Positions 25,837 to 35,014 of a stretch of 64,000 nucleotides of DNA are shown here, piece by piece. The translations under genes were made by a program, and so were the position numbers. The first letter of the stretch is position 1. Each line of letters begins with the position of its first letter. Location of the stretch: positions 62,001-126,000 of the forward strand of contig JADLDO010000024.1 of the NCBI GenBank assembly GCA_020846635.1. Direction: 5' to 3'. The notes beneath the pieces are model-generated. The model was not told where the DNA came from, searched no databases, and worked only from the letters and a program-made list of their open reading frames with translations. The stretch is from Caldilineaceae bacterium. Its GTDB lineage: Bacteria; Chloroflexota; Anaerolineae; Caldilineales; Caldilineaceae.

Positions 25837-26823
25837 ATGTCCAAAGAACAATATAACGCCGTTAAAGGGTATATCAAACATCATTATCGCCACTTCAACG
25901 CCGCTGCGCTGATTGATGCGGCTGAAGGCTATCGCACCTTTCTGGACAAGGGCAATCATATGCTTTTGGCAATGGCGGGGGCGATGAGTACGGCAGAGTT
26001 GGGCCTGTCGCTGGCGGATATGATCCGCGAAGGCAAAATCCACGCCATTAGCTGCACCGGCGCAAATCTGGAAGAGGACATTTACAACCTGGTCGCCCAT
26101 GACCACTATGTCCGTATTCCCAACTATCGCGACCTCACCCCGGAAGATGAGCATGAGCTACTCACTCGCCATCTCAACCGCGTGACGGATACCTGTATTC
26201 CCGAAGAAGAAGCGATTCGCCGTATCGAAGATGCCATCCTGGACGAGTGGACAGAGGCCGACCGCAAAGGTGAGCGTTACTTCCCCCACGAATTTCTCTA
26301 TCGCATTTTACGCAGCGGGCGGCTGGAGCAGTATTACCAGATTGACCCAAAGAATAGCTGGATGCTGGCCGCGGCGGAAAAGAATCTGCCCATCTTTGTT
26401 CCCGGCTGGGAGGATTCTACATCGGGCAATATCTATGCCTCGCATTGCATTCGGGGCGATATTCACAACGTCCACACCGTGCGCAGCGGGATTGAGTATA
26501 TGATTGCGCTCGCCGACTATTACACCAAGCTCACAACAGAACGTTCGATTGGCTTCTTCCAGATCGGCGGCGGTATTGCGGGCGACTTTCCCATCTGTGT
26601 GGTGCCGATGCTGCGCCAGGACTTGGAGCGTAGAGAGACGCCGCTGTGGGGCTACTTCTGCCAGATCAGCGACTCGACGACCTCCTACGGCTCCTATTCG
26701 GGCGCGGTTCCCAACGAGAAGATCACCTGGGAGAAGCTCGCCATTGACACGCCGAAGTTTCTAATCGAGTCCGACGCAACGATTGTCGCGCCGCTGGTCT
26801 TTGCCTACGTGCTAGCGGATTAG
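25837..26823 (+). CDS. Deoxyhypusine synthase-like protein
   Basis: Member of the deoxyhypusine synthase fold family, NAD-dependent enzymes that transfer an aminobutyl group. Family segments include AMAGAMSTAELGLSLADMIR, ISCTGANLEEDIYNLVAHDH and GSYSGAVPNEKITWEKL. The key lysine of canonical enzymes, in the human GGGVVKHH loop, is missing: here the loop reads GGGIAGDFPICVVPML. The conserved His of KNHIP is Leu (KNLPIFVPG). Bacteria lack eIF5A, so a role in polyamine synthesis, for example a homospermidine-type reaction, is more likely than protein modification. Good AAAGGAA precedes ATG 25837. It is the third gene of the polyamine operon, which ends at the hairpin at 26845. Confidence 0.88.
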   Translation: MSKEQYNAVKGYIKHHYRHFNAAALIDAAEGYRTFLDKGNHMLLAMAGAMSTAELGLSLADMIREGKIHAISCTGANLEEDIYNLVAHDHYVRIPNYRDLTPEDEHELLTRHLNRVTDTCIPEEEAIRRIEDAILDEWTEADRKGERYFPHEFLYRILRSGRLEQYYQIDPKNSWMLAAAEKNLPIFVPGWEDSTSGNIYASHCIRGDIHNVHTVRSGIEYMIALADYYTKLTTERSIGFFQIGGGIAGDFPICVVPMLRQDLERRETPLWGYFCQISDSTTSYGSYSGAVPNEKITWEKLAIDTPKFLIESDATIVAPLVFAYVLAD

Positions 26824-26844
26824 TTGTACTCGCACCCTCTACTG

Positions 26845-26877
26845 CCCTTCCCGGAAGCCTAAAGCTTCCGGGAAGGG
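26845..26877. terminator. GGAAGC-family hairpin between DHS-like gene and purA
   Basis: Perfect 14-base arms CCCTTCCCGGAAGC (26845-26858) and GCTTCCGGGAAGGG (26864-26877) with a 5-base loop. It lies 21 bases past the stop of the plus-strand polyamine operon and 7 bases past the end of the minus-strand purA, so it can terminate both. Member of the dispersed hairpin family. Confidence 0.8.
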
Positions 26878-26884
26878 TGATGCG

Positions 26885-28180
26885 CTAGAGTGTGATAGTG
26901 GCTGCGCGGCTGGGTCCGACGGAGAGCCACTTGATGGGCACTTCGATGAGTTCGGCAAGCCGTTCAATGTAGCATTTTGCCGCGGGTGGAAGCGCACTGT
27001 AGTCGCGGATCGATGAAATGTCGCAACCCCAGCCGGGCATCCGCTCAAAGATGGGCTGCGCGGTTTCGAGCCTGGCAGTGGTAGGGAACTCCTGTGTGAC
27101 CTTGCCGTCAATCTCATAGCTCACGCAGATGGGAATCTCCTGCAAATATCCTAGCACATCCAAAAGCCCCAGGGCTACATGCGTTGCCCCTTGCACCTGG
27201 CAGCCATAGCGTGTGGCGACTGCATCAAACCAACCGACGCGGCGCGGGCGTCCTGTGGTCGCGCCATACTCACCGTCACTGCCACCGCGGCGGCGCAATT
27301 CCTCTCCTTCTTCCCCAAATAGCTCAGTCACAAATGGCCCGGTCCCGACGCAGCTTGAATAGGCTTTGGTGACGGCGACCACTTGCTCAACGGCGTAGGG
27401 GGGCAAGCCTGCACCGACCGCGCCATAGCCTGCCAGGGTAGAGGATGAAGTGGGATAGGGATAGATGCCGTGGTCGGGGTCGCGCAGCGCGCCGAGCTGC
27501 CCTTCGAGCAAGATGCGCTTGCCATCGCGCCATGCCTTGTGCAGATAGGTTGTCGTGTCTGCTACATAAGGGCGCACTGCTTCCGCTTCCTGCTGTAACC
27601 GCGCCAGGAGGGTATCGACGTGGAGCGGCGGCTTATGATAGAGATGCTCTAGCAGGACATTCTTGGCGGCTAACGAGGCCGTGATGCGCCGGCGCAGGCG
27701 ATCTTCGTCAAAGAGATCGGCGATCTGCACGCCCAGCTTTTGCACCTTGTCGGCATAGAAGGGCGCGATGCCCTGCTTGGTCGAGCCAAAGTGATCGCCC
27801 GCAAGCCGTTCCTCCTCGTACTCGTCGAGGAGACGATGATAGGGGAGGACAATCTGTGCCCGTTCGGAGACGAGAAGTTGCGGCTGGGGCAGGCCGCGCC
27901 GTGTGAGTTCTTGCACTTCTCGATGTAAGGTCGGGATATGGACGGCAACACCTGGCCCAAGTACGTTGGTAACGTGGGGATACAAGACGCCCGATGGTAG
28001 CAGATGCAGGATAAATTTGCCATGATCATTGATAATGGTATGTCCTGCGTTGCTGCCCCCCTGGAAGCGCACGACCACATCGGCTGCCTGTGCAAAGTAG
28101 TCGGTTGTCTTGCCCTTCCCCTCATCGCCCCAATTTGCGCCCACAATCGCTGTGACTGTTCCCGCTGACTTTACCGCCAT
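26885..28180 (-). CDS. purA: Adenylosuccinate synthetase
   Basis: Joins IMP and aspartate using GTP to form adenylosuccinate, the first committed step to AMP. Family motifs: the GTP-binding GANWGDEGKGKTTDYFA (about residues 11-27), catalytic His in QGGSNAGHTIIND, STKQGIAPFYADK, QGA-type ILLEGQLGALRD, GTGPFVTEL and the arginine loop YGATTGRPRRVGWFDAVA. The start is taken at ATG 28180 (MAVKSAGTVTAIVGANW), which has an AAGGAGG ribosome site; the frame runs upstream to 28231 but that part is not conserved. 431 residues, normal. Divergently transcribed from a LysR regulator with 127 bases between, suggesting shared control. Confidence 0.96.
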   Translation of the reverse strand: MAVKSAGTVTAIVGANWGDEGKGKTTDYFAQAADVVVRFQGGSNAGHTIINDHGKFILHLLPSGVLYPHVTNVLGPGVAVHIPTLHREVQELTRRGLPQPQLLVSERAQIVLPYHRLLDEYEEERLAGDHFGSTKQGIAPFYADKVQKLGVQIADLFDEDRLRRRITASLAAKNVLLEHLYHKPPLHVDTLLARLQQEAEAVRPYVADTTTYLHKAWRDGKRILLEGQLGALRDPDHGIYPYPTSSSTLAGYGAVGAGLPPYAVEQVVAVTKAYSSCVGTGPFVTELFGEEGEELRRRGGSDGEYGATTGRPRRVGWFDAVATRYGCQVQGATHVALGLLDVLGYLQEIPICVSYEIDGKVTQEFPTTARLETAQPIFERMPGWGCDISSIRDYSALPPAAKCYIERLAELIEVPIKWLSVGPSRAATITL

Positions 28181-28254
28181 CTGCTTCCTCCTTACACCTG
28201 AAAGTTCAAAAGCTTTGACTTCTTCTGGCACCTCCTATAGTATGGGAGCGCGAA

Positions 28255-28282
28255 CCATAAATCAATCTAATCTTTTTTATGG
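28255..28282. promoter_or_regulatory. Candidate LysR-type operator between purA and the regulator gene
   Basis: A perfect interrupted dyad CCATAAA (28255-28261) and TTTATGG (28276-28282) with a 14-base AT-rich spacer lies 25 bases before the regulator start and about 75 bases before purA. Interrupted dyads of this size are typical for LysR regulators that control themselves and the divergent gene. No footprint-like consensus can be confirmed. Confidence 0.4.
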
Positions 28283-28307
28283 AACCTATGAGATATTGCA
28301 ATAAATC

Positions 28308-29210
28308 ATGGACTTTACTCAATTACAGGGATTTGTACAGGTGGCACAGGAGGGCAGCTTCACGCGCGCGGCAGAGAAGCTCTATTTAACGCAGCCTGCG
28401 TTGAGTCTCCAGATCAAGGCGCTGGAAACAGAGTTGGGGATGCCTCTCTTTGAACGGCGTAACCGCCAAGTCTACCTGACGGAAGCGGGGCGAATGGTTT
28501 TAGAGCGGGCGCAGGAGATTCTATCGAAGGTGGAACAGATTCGCGAGCAGGTGGCAGCCTATCAAGGGATGCAGAGGGGCCGGGTGCAGATTGGCACAAG
28601 CGACACCACCTGTCTCTATGTTCTCCCTGCGCTGGTGCAGACCTTTCGCAGCCAGTTTCCCAACATTGATATTCATTTGACGAATAAGCCTTCTGGTGAA
28701 GTTGCGTCGCTGCTCAAGGATGGGGTAGTCGATTTTGGCATTGTGACCTTGCCGTTGGTGGATGCAAATTTGGAGACGCAACGGCTGGCATGGCGTGAAG
28801 ATGTGATCATCTGCCATCCGCGCCACCCGCTGGCAGAGCGCAGCCAGGCAGAACAGGGAGAGGTGCTGCCCGCGGCACTGGGCGAATATATGCTGCTGCT
28901 GCTGGAGGAGGGGAGTACGAGCCGCAGCCTGCTCAACCAACTCTTTGTGGAGACAGGGATCGCGCCGCAGGTGATGGATTTGGGGAGCATCGAAGTGATC
29001 AAACGTTACGTGGAGATCAACCTGGGGATCTCGATTGTGCCTAAGGTGGCGGTTATGGAGGAGGTGCAGGCGGGGCGGCTCCATGCCATTTCGGTGCCGT
29101 GGCTGCCGTTGCGCGCGGTGGGGTTGATTTTGCGCCGGGGTGGCTATCTATCGCCCGCCAGCCGTATGTTTCTGACGATGCTGCAAAGTGAGCTCAAGGA
29201 TATGCTATAG
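28308..29210 (+). CDS. LysR-family transcriptional regulator
   Basis: DNA-binding transcription factor. The winged helix-turn-helix occupies about residues 1-60 (FVQVAQEGSFTRAAEKLYLT, then QPALSLQIKALETELGMPLF and ERRNRQVYLTEAG), joined by a linker helix to a two-lobed effector-binding domain from about residue 90 (VQIGTSDTTCLYVLPALVQT, LLKDGVVDFGIVTLP). 300 residues, standard. The effector is unknown. The gene is divergent from purA, the classic arrangement in which a LysR protein regulates its neighbour, so purine status or a related metabolite is one possible signal; this is inference only. Confidence 0.93.
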   Translation: MDFTQLQGFVQVAQEGSFTRAAEKLYLTQPALSLQIKALETELGMPLFERRNRQVYLTEAGRMVLERAQEILSKVEQIREQVAAYQGMQRGRVQIGTSDTTCLYVLPALVQTFRSQFPNIDIHLTNKPSGEVASLLKDGVVDFGIVTLPLVDANLETQRLAWREDVIICHPRHPLAERSQAEQGEVLPAALGEYMLLLLEEGSTSRSLLNQLFVETGIAPQVMDLGSIEVIKRYVEINLGISIVPKVAVMEEVQAGRLHAISVPWLPLRAVGLILRRGGYLSPASRMFLTMLQSELKDML

Positions 29211-29272
29211 AAAAGAGGATGTGTTATAGAAAAACGCACAGGTATGCGGGGGATATGGCATACTACGGTACG

Positions 29273-29300
29273 CAAGTTGCTGCATACAAGTTGCTGTATA
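29273..29300. repeat. Tandem 14-base repeat upstream of the Agl23-like gene
   Basis: CAAGTTGCTGCATA (29273-29286) is directly followed by CAAGTTGCTGTATA (29287-29300), one mismatch in 14. It lies 25 bases before the likely start codon, in the short spacer after the LysR gene. It could be a regulator site or a chance duplication. Confidence 0.5.
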
Positions 29301-29324
29301 AAGGACGCGGAAGAATTTGTTGGA

Positions 29325-31907
29325 ATGAGCATGATTGTTCGTCGTTTGATTGGATTGCCCGCGGTCAGTTTGGTTGTACTGGCTATTTGTAATCTACTCC
29401 TGCTAACGCCAGTGCCAAATGTGCTGCACAGTTGGGCAGCCGTGGGCCTTGCCATCCTCTTGCCCGGTCTGCTGCTGGTCAATCTGTTGGTGGGACAGCG
29501 GGCAGAGGCGCCGGGGTTGGGCGAGTATCTGGCCTATGGCGTGGGTGCAGGCTTGGGCTTGCTGGTGCTGCTGATGTTGGCGTTGAGCTATTTGCCAGGA
29601 GGACTGAGCTTTGCTCAAGCAGCGTTGAGCTTGAACGCGCTAGTGATTCTGCTGATAGCCGGCAACGTGATCACGTTGCCTGGCTCGCCCTCTTTCAGTG
29701 TGCGCCTCCCACACCTGGACTGGAATTTGGTCGCGCTGGCGGCACTGCTGCTGGGCGCGGCTCTTTTGCGTTTCACACACTTGGGCTATTCCGAACTGCA
29801 TGGCGATGAAGCGCTGGTGGCGCTGCGTGCGGTCGATGTAATCCAGGGGTGGGAGCGGGCGCTCTTTATTCACAAAAAAGGGCCTGGCGAGATTCTGACC
29901 GGCTCCGCGATCTATCTGCTGACGGGCAGCTTGACCGAGTATGCGGCACACCTGCCCTTTGCGCTGGCAAGCTGGGCCGGGGTGCTGGCGACTTATACGT
30001 TGGGGCGGCAGTGGTTTGGCCCGGTGGCAGGCTGGTGGGCCGGGGCGATGGTGGCGGTGGATGGCTATCTGATGGCCTTTGGACGCATGATCCAGTATCA
30101 GAGCGTGATCTTTCTGATGGTGGTGCTGACTGTGCTTGCTGTCGAGCGGGCGCGGCAGCGTGGTCAAGACGTAACCCGGTATTTGCTGCTGGCGGCTCTT
30201 TTTCTGGCAACGGGGCTATTGGCTCATTACGAAGCGATTATTGCTGTCGTGCCTGCGCTGGTGCTGCTTATCGCGCTTTGGCAAAAGCAAGAAGGTTATT
30301 GGCTGGTGGCAACGAGGCGCATGGCACGCTGGCTGGCGCTGCCGCTGCTGCTGGGGGCGGCGATCTGCGCGGCCTTCTATGTGCCGTATGTGCTTGACCC
30401 GGAGTTCTTTCGTGACACCTTCGCCTATATCTTTGGGCACCGGCTGGCCGGGCAAGCGGCCCCGGAAGTCTTTCCGACGGTCGTGGGGCGTTCAACGCTC
30501 TACAGCAGCACTTACTATTTTTGGACATTGGTGGGGTTGACGCTGCTGGGGATGGTGCGCGGCTACCGCCTCTATACACCGCTTTGGCTGCGCGTTTCCC
30601 TGGCCCTGCTGCTTGTGGGTGCGCTGGCTGCGCTGCTGGTGGATGCCACCGCCTTCCTGAGCGGCACAACCGCATGGCTGGCGCGGGGCATTTTTGTGCT
30701 GCTCTTTGCGCCGCTCTGGTTCGGGCGGGGTGTGCCTGCGGCAGAACGGGCGGTATGGCTTTGGTTTGGGCTACCCTTAATGGGTGTCATGTTCTTTATC
30801 GCCAAACCAGGCACGCATGTCTATGTCTTTTTCATCCCCTGGGCGTTGGTGACGGGGATGGTCGTGGGGGAGGTTTGGCAAGCCGTGGCGCGGCGTTGGG
30901 GAGCGCGACCTGTGCGCTGGCTGCTGGCGCCGGTCATGCTGCTGCTGGTGTTGGTTTTTGGCAACTATGTCACTCAACTCTTTGTGAGGAATGACCCCGA
31001 AGTGCTGCTTACCTGGGATGAGAACCGACCCGCGGGCTACTGGACCAGCTACGAGACCCCTGCGTTCGAGTCGATCTTTGGCTTCCCCATCCGCAACGGC
31101 TGGAAGAGCGTCGCCACGCTCTATGCCCAGGGGGTGATGCGCGGGCGTTTCGACACGAATGACCGCTTTAGCATGGTTCCTGATTGGTATTTGCGCGGGG
31201 AGGGGTATTGCCCGCGCGATGAACCGAATTACTATTTGCTGGTGCCTTATCCCTTGCCCGTCGATCGCCCCCTGGTAGACGAAAAACGGGCGCAGCTTGC
31301 CGAGAAGTATTATCTGTGGGGGACGGTGAGTGCCAATGAGCGGCCTCACATGGAGATCTATGCGCGACGCGACCGGATGGCAGCGGAGCAGGAGGGGTCA
31401 CCGCGCATCTTTCGCGAGGAAGAGACTTCTGCCTTCTTTGATGCGAACCTGCTGGCTCCCTTTACCCATAATGGGCCATTGGGCGACCAGCCAATCCCCA
31501 ACCCCACGAATTACCGCTATGGCGAGCATCTCTACTTGGTAGGGCATAGCGTGGCAAACCAAGAGGTTGCGCGGGGTGGTGAGATAGAATTGCAGCTTTA
31601 CTGGCGTGCGGATGCGCCGATCTCCGCCGACTATTTTGTGTCGGTGCAAGCCATCAACCTGCAAACGACGGGCAAGGCGGGGCAGCGCGACGGGGAACCT
31701 GGCTGCAATCGCTTCCCGACCACGACCTGGGTGCCGGGCGACACGATCTTCGACCGCTATCATGTGCCAATTGACGAGGATGCGCCACCAGGCGAGTACA
31801 TGATCTATGTGAAGATGTACAACGAGGAGGGCGCGTTACCTGTGACGGATGAGCATGGGGTCGTGAGCGACGGCGCGCTGCTGACGACGATTACGGTGGT
31901 GGAATAA
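29325..31907 (+). CDS. GT39-like membrane glycosyltransferase (Agl23-type)
   Basis: Large integral membrane protein of the PMT/ArnT-like superfamily, of the kind annotated as flippase-activity-associated Agl23. It has a dozen or more membrane helices in residues 1-560 and a soluble C-terminal beta-rich domain of about 250 residues. The first extracytoplasmic loop carries the catalytic-type acidic motif GYSELHGDEALVALRAVDV (near residue 180), as in lipid-linked-sugar-dependent mannosyltransferases, and KKGPGEILTGSAIYLLTG follows. ATG 29325 (MSMIVRRLIG) gives a normal signal-anchor start; the frame continues upstream to 29244 without conserved look. 860 residues. Probable role: glycosylation of an extracytoplasmic acceptor with a polyprenyl-phosphate sugar; acceptor unknown. 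Confidence 0.82.
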   Translation: MSMIVRRLIGLPAVSLVVLAICNLLLLTPVPNVLHSWAAVGLAILLPGLLLVNLLVGQRAEAPGLGEYLAYGVGAGLGLLVLLMLALSYLPGGLSFAQAALSLNALVILLIAGNVITLPGSPSFSVRLPHLDWNLVALAALLLGAALLRFTHLGYSELHGDEALVALRAVDVIQGWERALFIHKKGPGEILTGSAIYLLTGSLTEYAAHLPFALASWAGVLATYTLGRQWFGPVAGWWAGAMVAVDGYLMAFGRMIQYQSVIFLMVVLTVLAVERARQRGQDVTRYLLLAALFLATGLLAHYEAIIAVVPALVLLIALWQKQEGYWLVATRRMARWLALPLLLGAAICAAFYVPYVLDPEFFRDTFAYIFGHRLAGQAAPEVFPTVVGRSTLYSSTYYFWTLVGLTLLGMVRGYRLYTPLWLRVSLALLLVGALAALLVDATAFLSGTTAWLARGIFVLLFAPLWFGRGVPAAERAVWLWFGLPLMGVMFFIAKPGTHVYVFFIPWALVTGMVVGEVWQAVARRWGARPVRWLLAPVMLLLVLVFGNYVTQLFVRNDPEVLLTWDENRPAGYWTSYETPAFESIFGFPIRNGWKSVATLYAQGVMRGRFDTNDRFSMVPDWYLRGEGYCPRDEPNYYLLVPYPLPVDRPLVDEKRAQLAEKYYLWGTVSANERPHMEIYARRDRMAAEQEGSPRIFREEETSAFFDANLLAPFTHNGPLGDQPIPNPTNYRYGEHLYLVGHSVANQEVARGGEIELQLYWRADAPISADYFVSVQAINLQTTGKAGQRDGEPGCNRFPTTTWVPGDTIFDRYHVPIDEDAPPGEYMIYVKMYNEEGALPVTDEHGVVSDGALLTTITVVE

Positions 31908-31920
31908 GCGGGCTCATAAA

Positions 31921-31954
31921 CCCCTCCCGGAAGCTCTAAGGCTTCCGGGAGGGG
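31921..31954. terminator. GGAAGC-family hairpin between Agl23-like and xanthine-dehydrogenase-like genes
   Basis: Perfect 14-base arms CCCCTCCCGGAAGC (31921-31934) and GCTTCCGGGAGGGG (31941-31954) with the 6-base loop TCTAAG. It occupies the 53-base space between two convergent genes and can serve both as terminator. Member of the dispersed hairpin family. Confidence 0.8.
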
Positions 31955-31960
31955 TGGCGG

Positions 31961-34297
31961 CTATTTTGGCTCATGCAGCGCGGCCCAGACACGTGGCGGG
32001 GTAAAGGGTAACGTATCCAGCCAAACACCTGTGGCATCGTGGATGGCGGCGGCGATGGCGGGCGCGGTGGGGATAAAGGGCATCTCTGCCATACCCCGGA
32101 TGCCCAGCGGCCCTTGCGGATCGGGAATTTCCAGGATGACCGGCTCGATCTCCTGCACCACATCGAGCACGCCCGGAATTAAATAGTTGCTGAGATGGGG
32201 GGTCAGTGTCCTGCCCTCCTTTTGGATAAAGTCCTCCATCAGCGTCCAGCCGACCGACTGGGCGACTGCGCCCTCGATTTGCCCCTCCACCTGCTGCGGA
32301 TTGACTGCCTTGCCCACATCATTGACGCTAATGAGGCGCGTCACCGTGACATGGCCTGTGTCCAGGTCTACTTCTACTTCGGCGACCTGGGCGCAGTAGC
32401 CGTGGGTGATATTGGGGTCGCTCTCCCCGGTTTCGGGCGCAAAGGCGGTTGTGGCGCGGGGGTGATAGACAAATTCGGCGCGGGCGGGACGTTCCTCGTT
32501 TTGCCATTCGGCCAACGCTCGCTCTGCCGCGCCTTTGATGGCATTGCCTGCCATGAAGGTCATACGGCTGGCCGAAGCGGAGCCGCTGGAGCCGGTGATG
32601 TCGGTGTTATCGGATTGAAGTTCGATTTGGGTGGGGTCGATCTGCAAGACTTCGGCGGCAATTTGAATAAAGGCTGTATGCGCGCCCTGGCCCACATCGT
32701 CGCCTACACAGCCGACCACGGCGCGCTCAACTGTGCCTTGCCCATAGAGTTCCACCCAGGCCGAGCAGGATTCTGGCCCGCCAAAACTGAAACCCACGTT
32801 TTTGAAGCAGCAGGCAATCCCTCTGCCTCGTGCAACGCGGCGGCGTGAGGCGTCCAGAGAGTTGCCCAGGCGCGTGCCGTTTTTTGATGTTGCATAAGGG
32901 GCTGGTGCTTCGGCGACGAGCGCGGGCAATCGCATCTTATCCTCTCTGGGGGCGGCTGCTTGTGTGGCGTTCACCACAGCCTTACCGTCACCCCCCGTAA
33001 GCTGCCAGCCGCCGCGGCGCGCTGCCTCCTCTAAAACGAGCGCAGCCGTTACACCGGCAGGTACAACCGAACGAGTGGGCATGATGGAGCCCTCGCGCCA
33101 GATATTGCGCAGGCGCAGCGTTACGGGGTCCATGCCCAGAGCCGCCGCCAGCTTGTTCATTTGGCCTTCGGCGGCAAAGTGACCTTGCGGCCCACCAAAG
33201 CCGCGGAAGGCCCCGCTGGGACAGTTGTTGGTATAGACCGAGCGTGCGATGACATGGACATTGGGGATTTCATAGGGGCCGAGACAGGCAATGAGCGCAT
33301 TGCCCAAGACAGCGCTGCTGGTATAGGCATAGGCTCCGGCATCGCTGGTCACGTCCATCTGCGCGGCCACGATTTTGCCGTCGCGTGTCGCCCCCCATTT
33401 GGCGTGCAGGAGATAGGGGTGGCGTTTGTGATGCCCGGTGATGCTCTCTTCCCGGCTCCAGACAATCTTTACAGGCCGGTTGGTCTTGACGGCTGCCAGC
33501 GCCAGGATAATCTGCACAGAAATATCCTCGCGGCCCCCAAAGGCCCCACCGATTGCGGGGTGACGCACGACGACCTGCTCATCGGGAATGTCCAGCGCAT
33601 GGGCGATCTGCTCGCGCTCTTCGTGCATCCATTGACCTGCACAAATGACCTCGACGCGGCCATCGGGGCGGATAAAGGCTAATCCGGCTTCGGGCTGTAA
33701 ATAAGCGTGTTCCTGGGCTTGCGTGCGATAGGTCGCCTCCACCACAACATCGGCTTGGGCAAAGCCCGCGTCGAGATCGCCACGTTGGAGGACATAGCTG
33801 TGTAGCACGTTGGAATCGAGTTTGCGCTCGCCGCTGTGGGTGTGAAAGGGATAGGGGTGCAGCAGCGGGGCATCGGGTTGCAGAGCGGCAAGGGGGTCTG
33901 CGATCACCGGCAGCGGCTCGTAATCCACCTTGACCAACTTGGCGGCGGCATTGGCCTGGGCCTCGCTCTCCGCCACCACCACGGCGATATGATCCGCCTC
34001 CCAGCGTACGAGTTCAGCCTGAGGGGTGCTGCCCACGCCGCACAGCACCGGCTGGTCGAATACATTTAAGCCATATTCGTTGACCGGCACATCTTTGGCA
34101 GTGAGGACAGTGAGTACGCCTGGCGCGGCTTTAGCGGCAGACGTGTCAACTGCTTTGATCCGTCCATGAGCAAAGCCCGCAAAGACAACCTTAAGCCAAG
34201 CTTGGCCGGGGAGGTCAATGTCGCCAGGAAAACGCGCTGTACCCGCTACTTTGGCCGCGGCATCCACCCGCGGCAGACTGCTGCCTACTGCCCGCAT
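31961..34297 (-). CDS. Xanthine dehydrogenase family molybdopterin-binding subunit
   Basis: Large molybdenum hydroxylase subunit, oxidising a heterocycle or aldehyde with water as oxygen source. The N-terminal a/b hammerhead domain begins [18 protein letters not shown]; the cofactor-binding half contains [15 protein letters not shown], the substrate-side [18 protein letters not shown] (xanthine-dehydrogenase type, not the AYRCSFR loop of CO dehydrogenase) and [23 protein letters not shown] 34297 has GGGGGA upstream and fits the family N-terminus; the frame extends to 34378. 778 residues. No gene for the FAD or 2Fe-2S subunit is adjacent, so its electron acceptor partner must be encoded elsewhere. 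The substrate is unknown. Confidence 0.88.
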   Translation of the reverse strand: MRAVGSSLPRVDAAAKVAGTARFPGDIDLPGQAWLKVVFAGFAHGRIKAVDTSAAKAAPGVLTVLTAKDVPVNEYGLNVFDQPVLCGVGSTPQAELVRWEADHIAVVVAESEAQANAAAKLVKVDYEPLPVIADPLAALQPDAPLLHPYPFHTHSGERKLDSNVLHSYVLQRGDLDAGFAQADVVVEATYRTQAQEHAYLQPEAGLAFIRPDGRVEVICAGQWMHEEREQIAHALDIPDEQVVVRHPAIGGAFGGREDISVQIILALAAVKTNRPVKIVWSREESITGHHKRHPYLLHAKWGATRDGKIVAAQMDVTSDAGAYAYTSSAVLGNALIACLGPYEIPNVHVIARSVYTNNCPSGAFRGFGGPQGHFAAEGQMNKLAAALGMDPVTLRLRNIWREGSIMPTRSVVPAGVTAALVLEEAARRGGWQLTGGDGKAVVNATQAAAPREDKMRLPALVAEAPAPYATSKNGTRLGNSLDASRRRVARGRGIACCFKNVGFSFGGPESCSAWVELYGQGTVERAVVGCVGDDVGQGAHTAFIQIAAEVLQIDPTQIELQSDNTDITGSSGSASASRMTFMAGNAIKGAAERALAEWQNEERPARAEFVYHPRATTAFAPETGESDPNITHGYCAQVAEVEVDLDTGHVTVTRLISVNDVGKAVNPQQVEGQIEGAVAQSVGWTLMEDFIQKEGRTLTPHLSNYLIPGVLDVVQEIEPVILEIPDPQGPLGIRGMAEMPFIPTAPAIAAAIHDATGVWLDTLPFTPPRVWAALHEPK

Positions 34298-34371
34298 ATG
34301 CGTTGATTTCCCCCCATCTATGATCCGGGATTTGCCCAATTGGGGCCTGTACAGGACTGCTTTACAGACAC

Positions 34372-34400
34372 TTGACAATCTTTACACAAGTTATAATAAT
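34372..34400 (+). promoter_or_regulatory. Candidate sigma-70-like promoter of mscL
   Basis: TTGACA at 34372-34377 and AATAAT at 34395-34400 with 17-base spacing; the overlapping TATAAT at 34392-34397 is a better -10 but would give only 14 bases of spacing. It faces mscL, about 130 bases upstream of its ATG. Confidence 0.5.
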
Positions 34401-34532
34401 GTCTGGGACAGCCCCACATGATCCCTTCATCGCACCACTTAGCGTCTCCATTTGTATCTGTGTTCGTCATCATAATGGCATACCGTTTAACCCCACGAGC
34501 CTCCATGATCAATGCACAAAGGAGAAGATTCG

Positions 34533-34931
34533 ATGAGTATGGTATCGGAATTTCGTGACTTTATTAACCGCGGTAATGTGATGGACCTCGCTGTTGGCAT
34601 CATCATCGGCGCAGCATTTACGGCCATTGTCAATTCGCTGGTAAACGATCTGATCATGCCCATTATTGGGATTATCACCGGCGGCATTGACTTCACCGGG
34701 CTTGCCTTGAACATCGGGGAAGCGTCCCTGACCTATGGTAATCTGATCCAGGCAATCATCAATTTCCTGATCATTGCGTTTGTGGTCTTCTGGCTTGTGA
34801 AGGCTGTTAACCGCTTCCGCGCGAAGGAAGAAGCCCTACCCGCCGAGCCAGCCGCACCGACCACCGAGGAAAAGCTGCTCACCGAGATCCGCGACCTGCT
34901 CCAAGCCCAAGCCCGTCAAAGCGGCGTATAG
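34533..34931 (+). CDS. mscL: Large-conductance mechanosensitive channel
   Basis: Stretch-gated emergency pore that releases solutes on hypo-osmotic shock; homopentamer in the inner membrane. The N-terminal amphipathic helix and first pore helix are textbook: [20 protein letters not shown] then [20 protein letters not shown]. The second helix is [20 protein letters not shown], followed by a charged C-terminal bundle [18 protein letters not shown] 34533 has AAAGGAGAAG upstream; the frame runs slightly further up without conservation. 132 residues, usual size. It is monocistronic between two hairpins or gene borders, with a terminator at 34938. Confidence 0.96.
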   Translation: MSMVSEFRDFINRGNVMDLAVGIIIGAAFTAIVNSLVNDLIMPIIGIITGGIDFTGLALNIGEASLTYGNLIQAIINFLIIAFVVFWLVKAVNRFRAKEEALPAEPAAPTTEEKLLTEIRDLLQAQARQSGV

Positions 34932-34937
34932 ATGATC

Positions 34938-34985
34938 TCCTCCCGGAAGCGGCCCAGAGAGTTCCCGCTTCCGGGAGGACTTTTT
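34938..34985 (+). terminator. Intrinsic terminator of mscL (GGAAGC family)
   Basis: Arms TCCTCCCGGAAGCGG (34938-34952) and CCGCTTCCGGGAGGA (34965-34979) form a 15-pair stem, followed by C and the T-tract TTTTT at 34981-34985: a full Rho-independent terminator on the plus strand, 7 bases past the mscL stop. The loop side keeps GGCCCAGAG, shared with the copies at 22.3 kb and 63.9 kb. Confidence 0.88.
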
Positions 34986-35014
34986 GTATGGTCGTGTTGG
35001 GTATGCAGCGCAAC

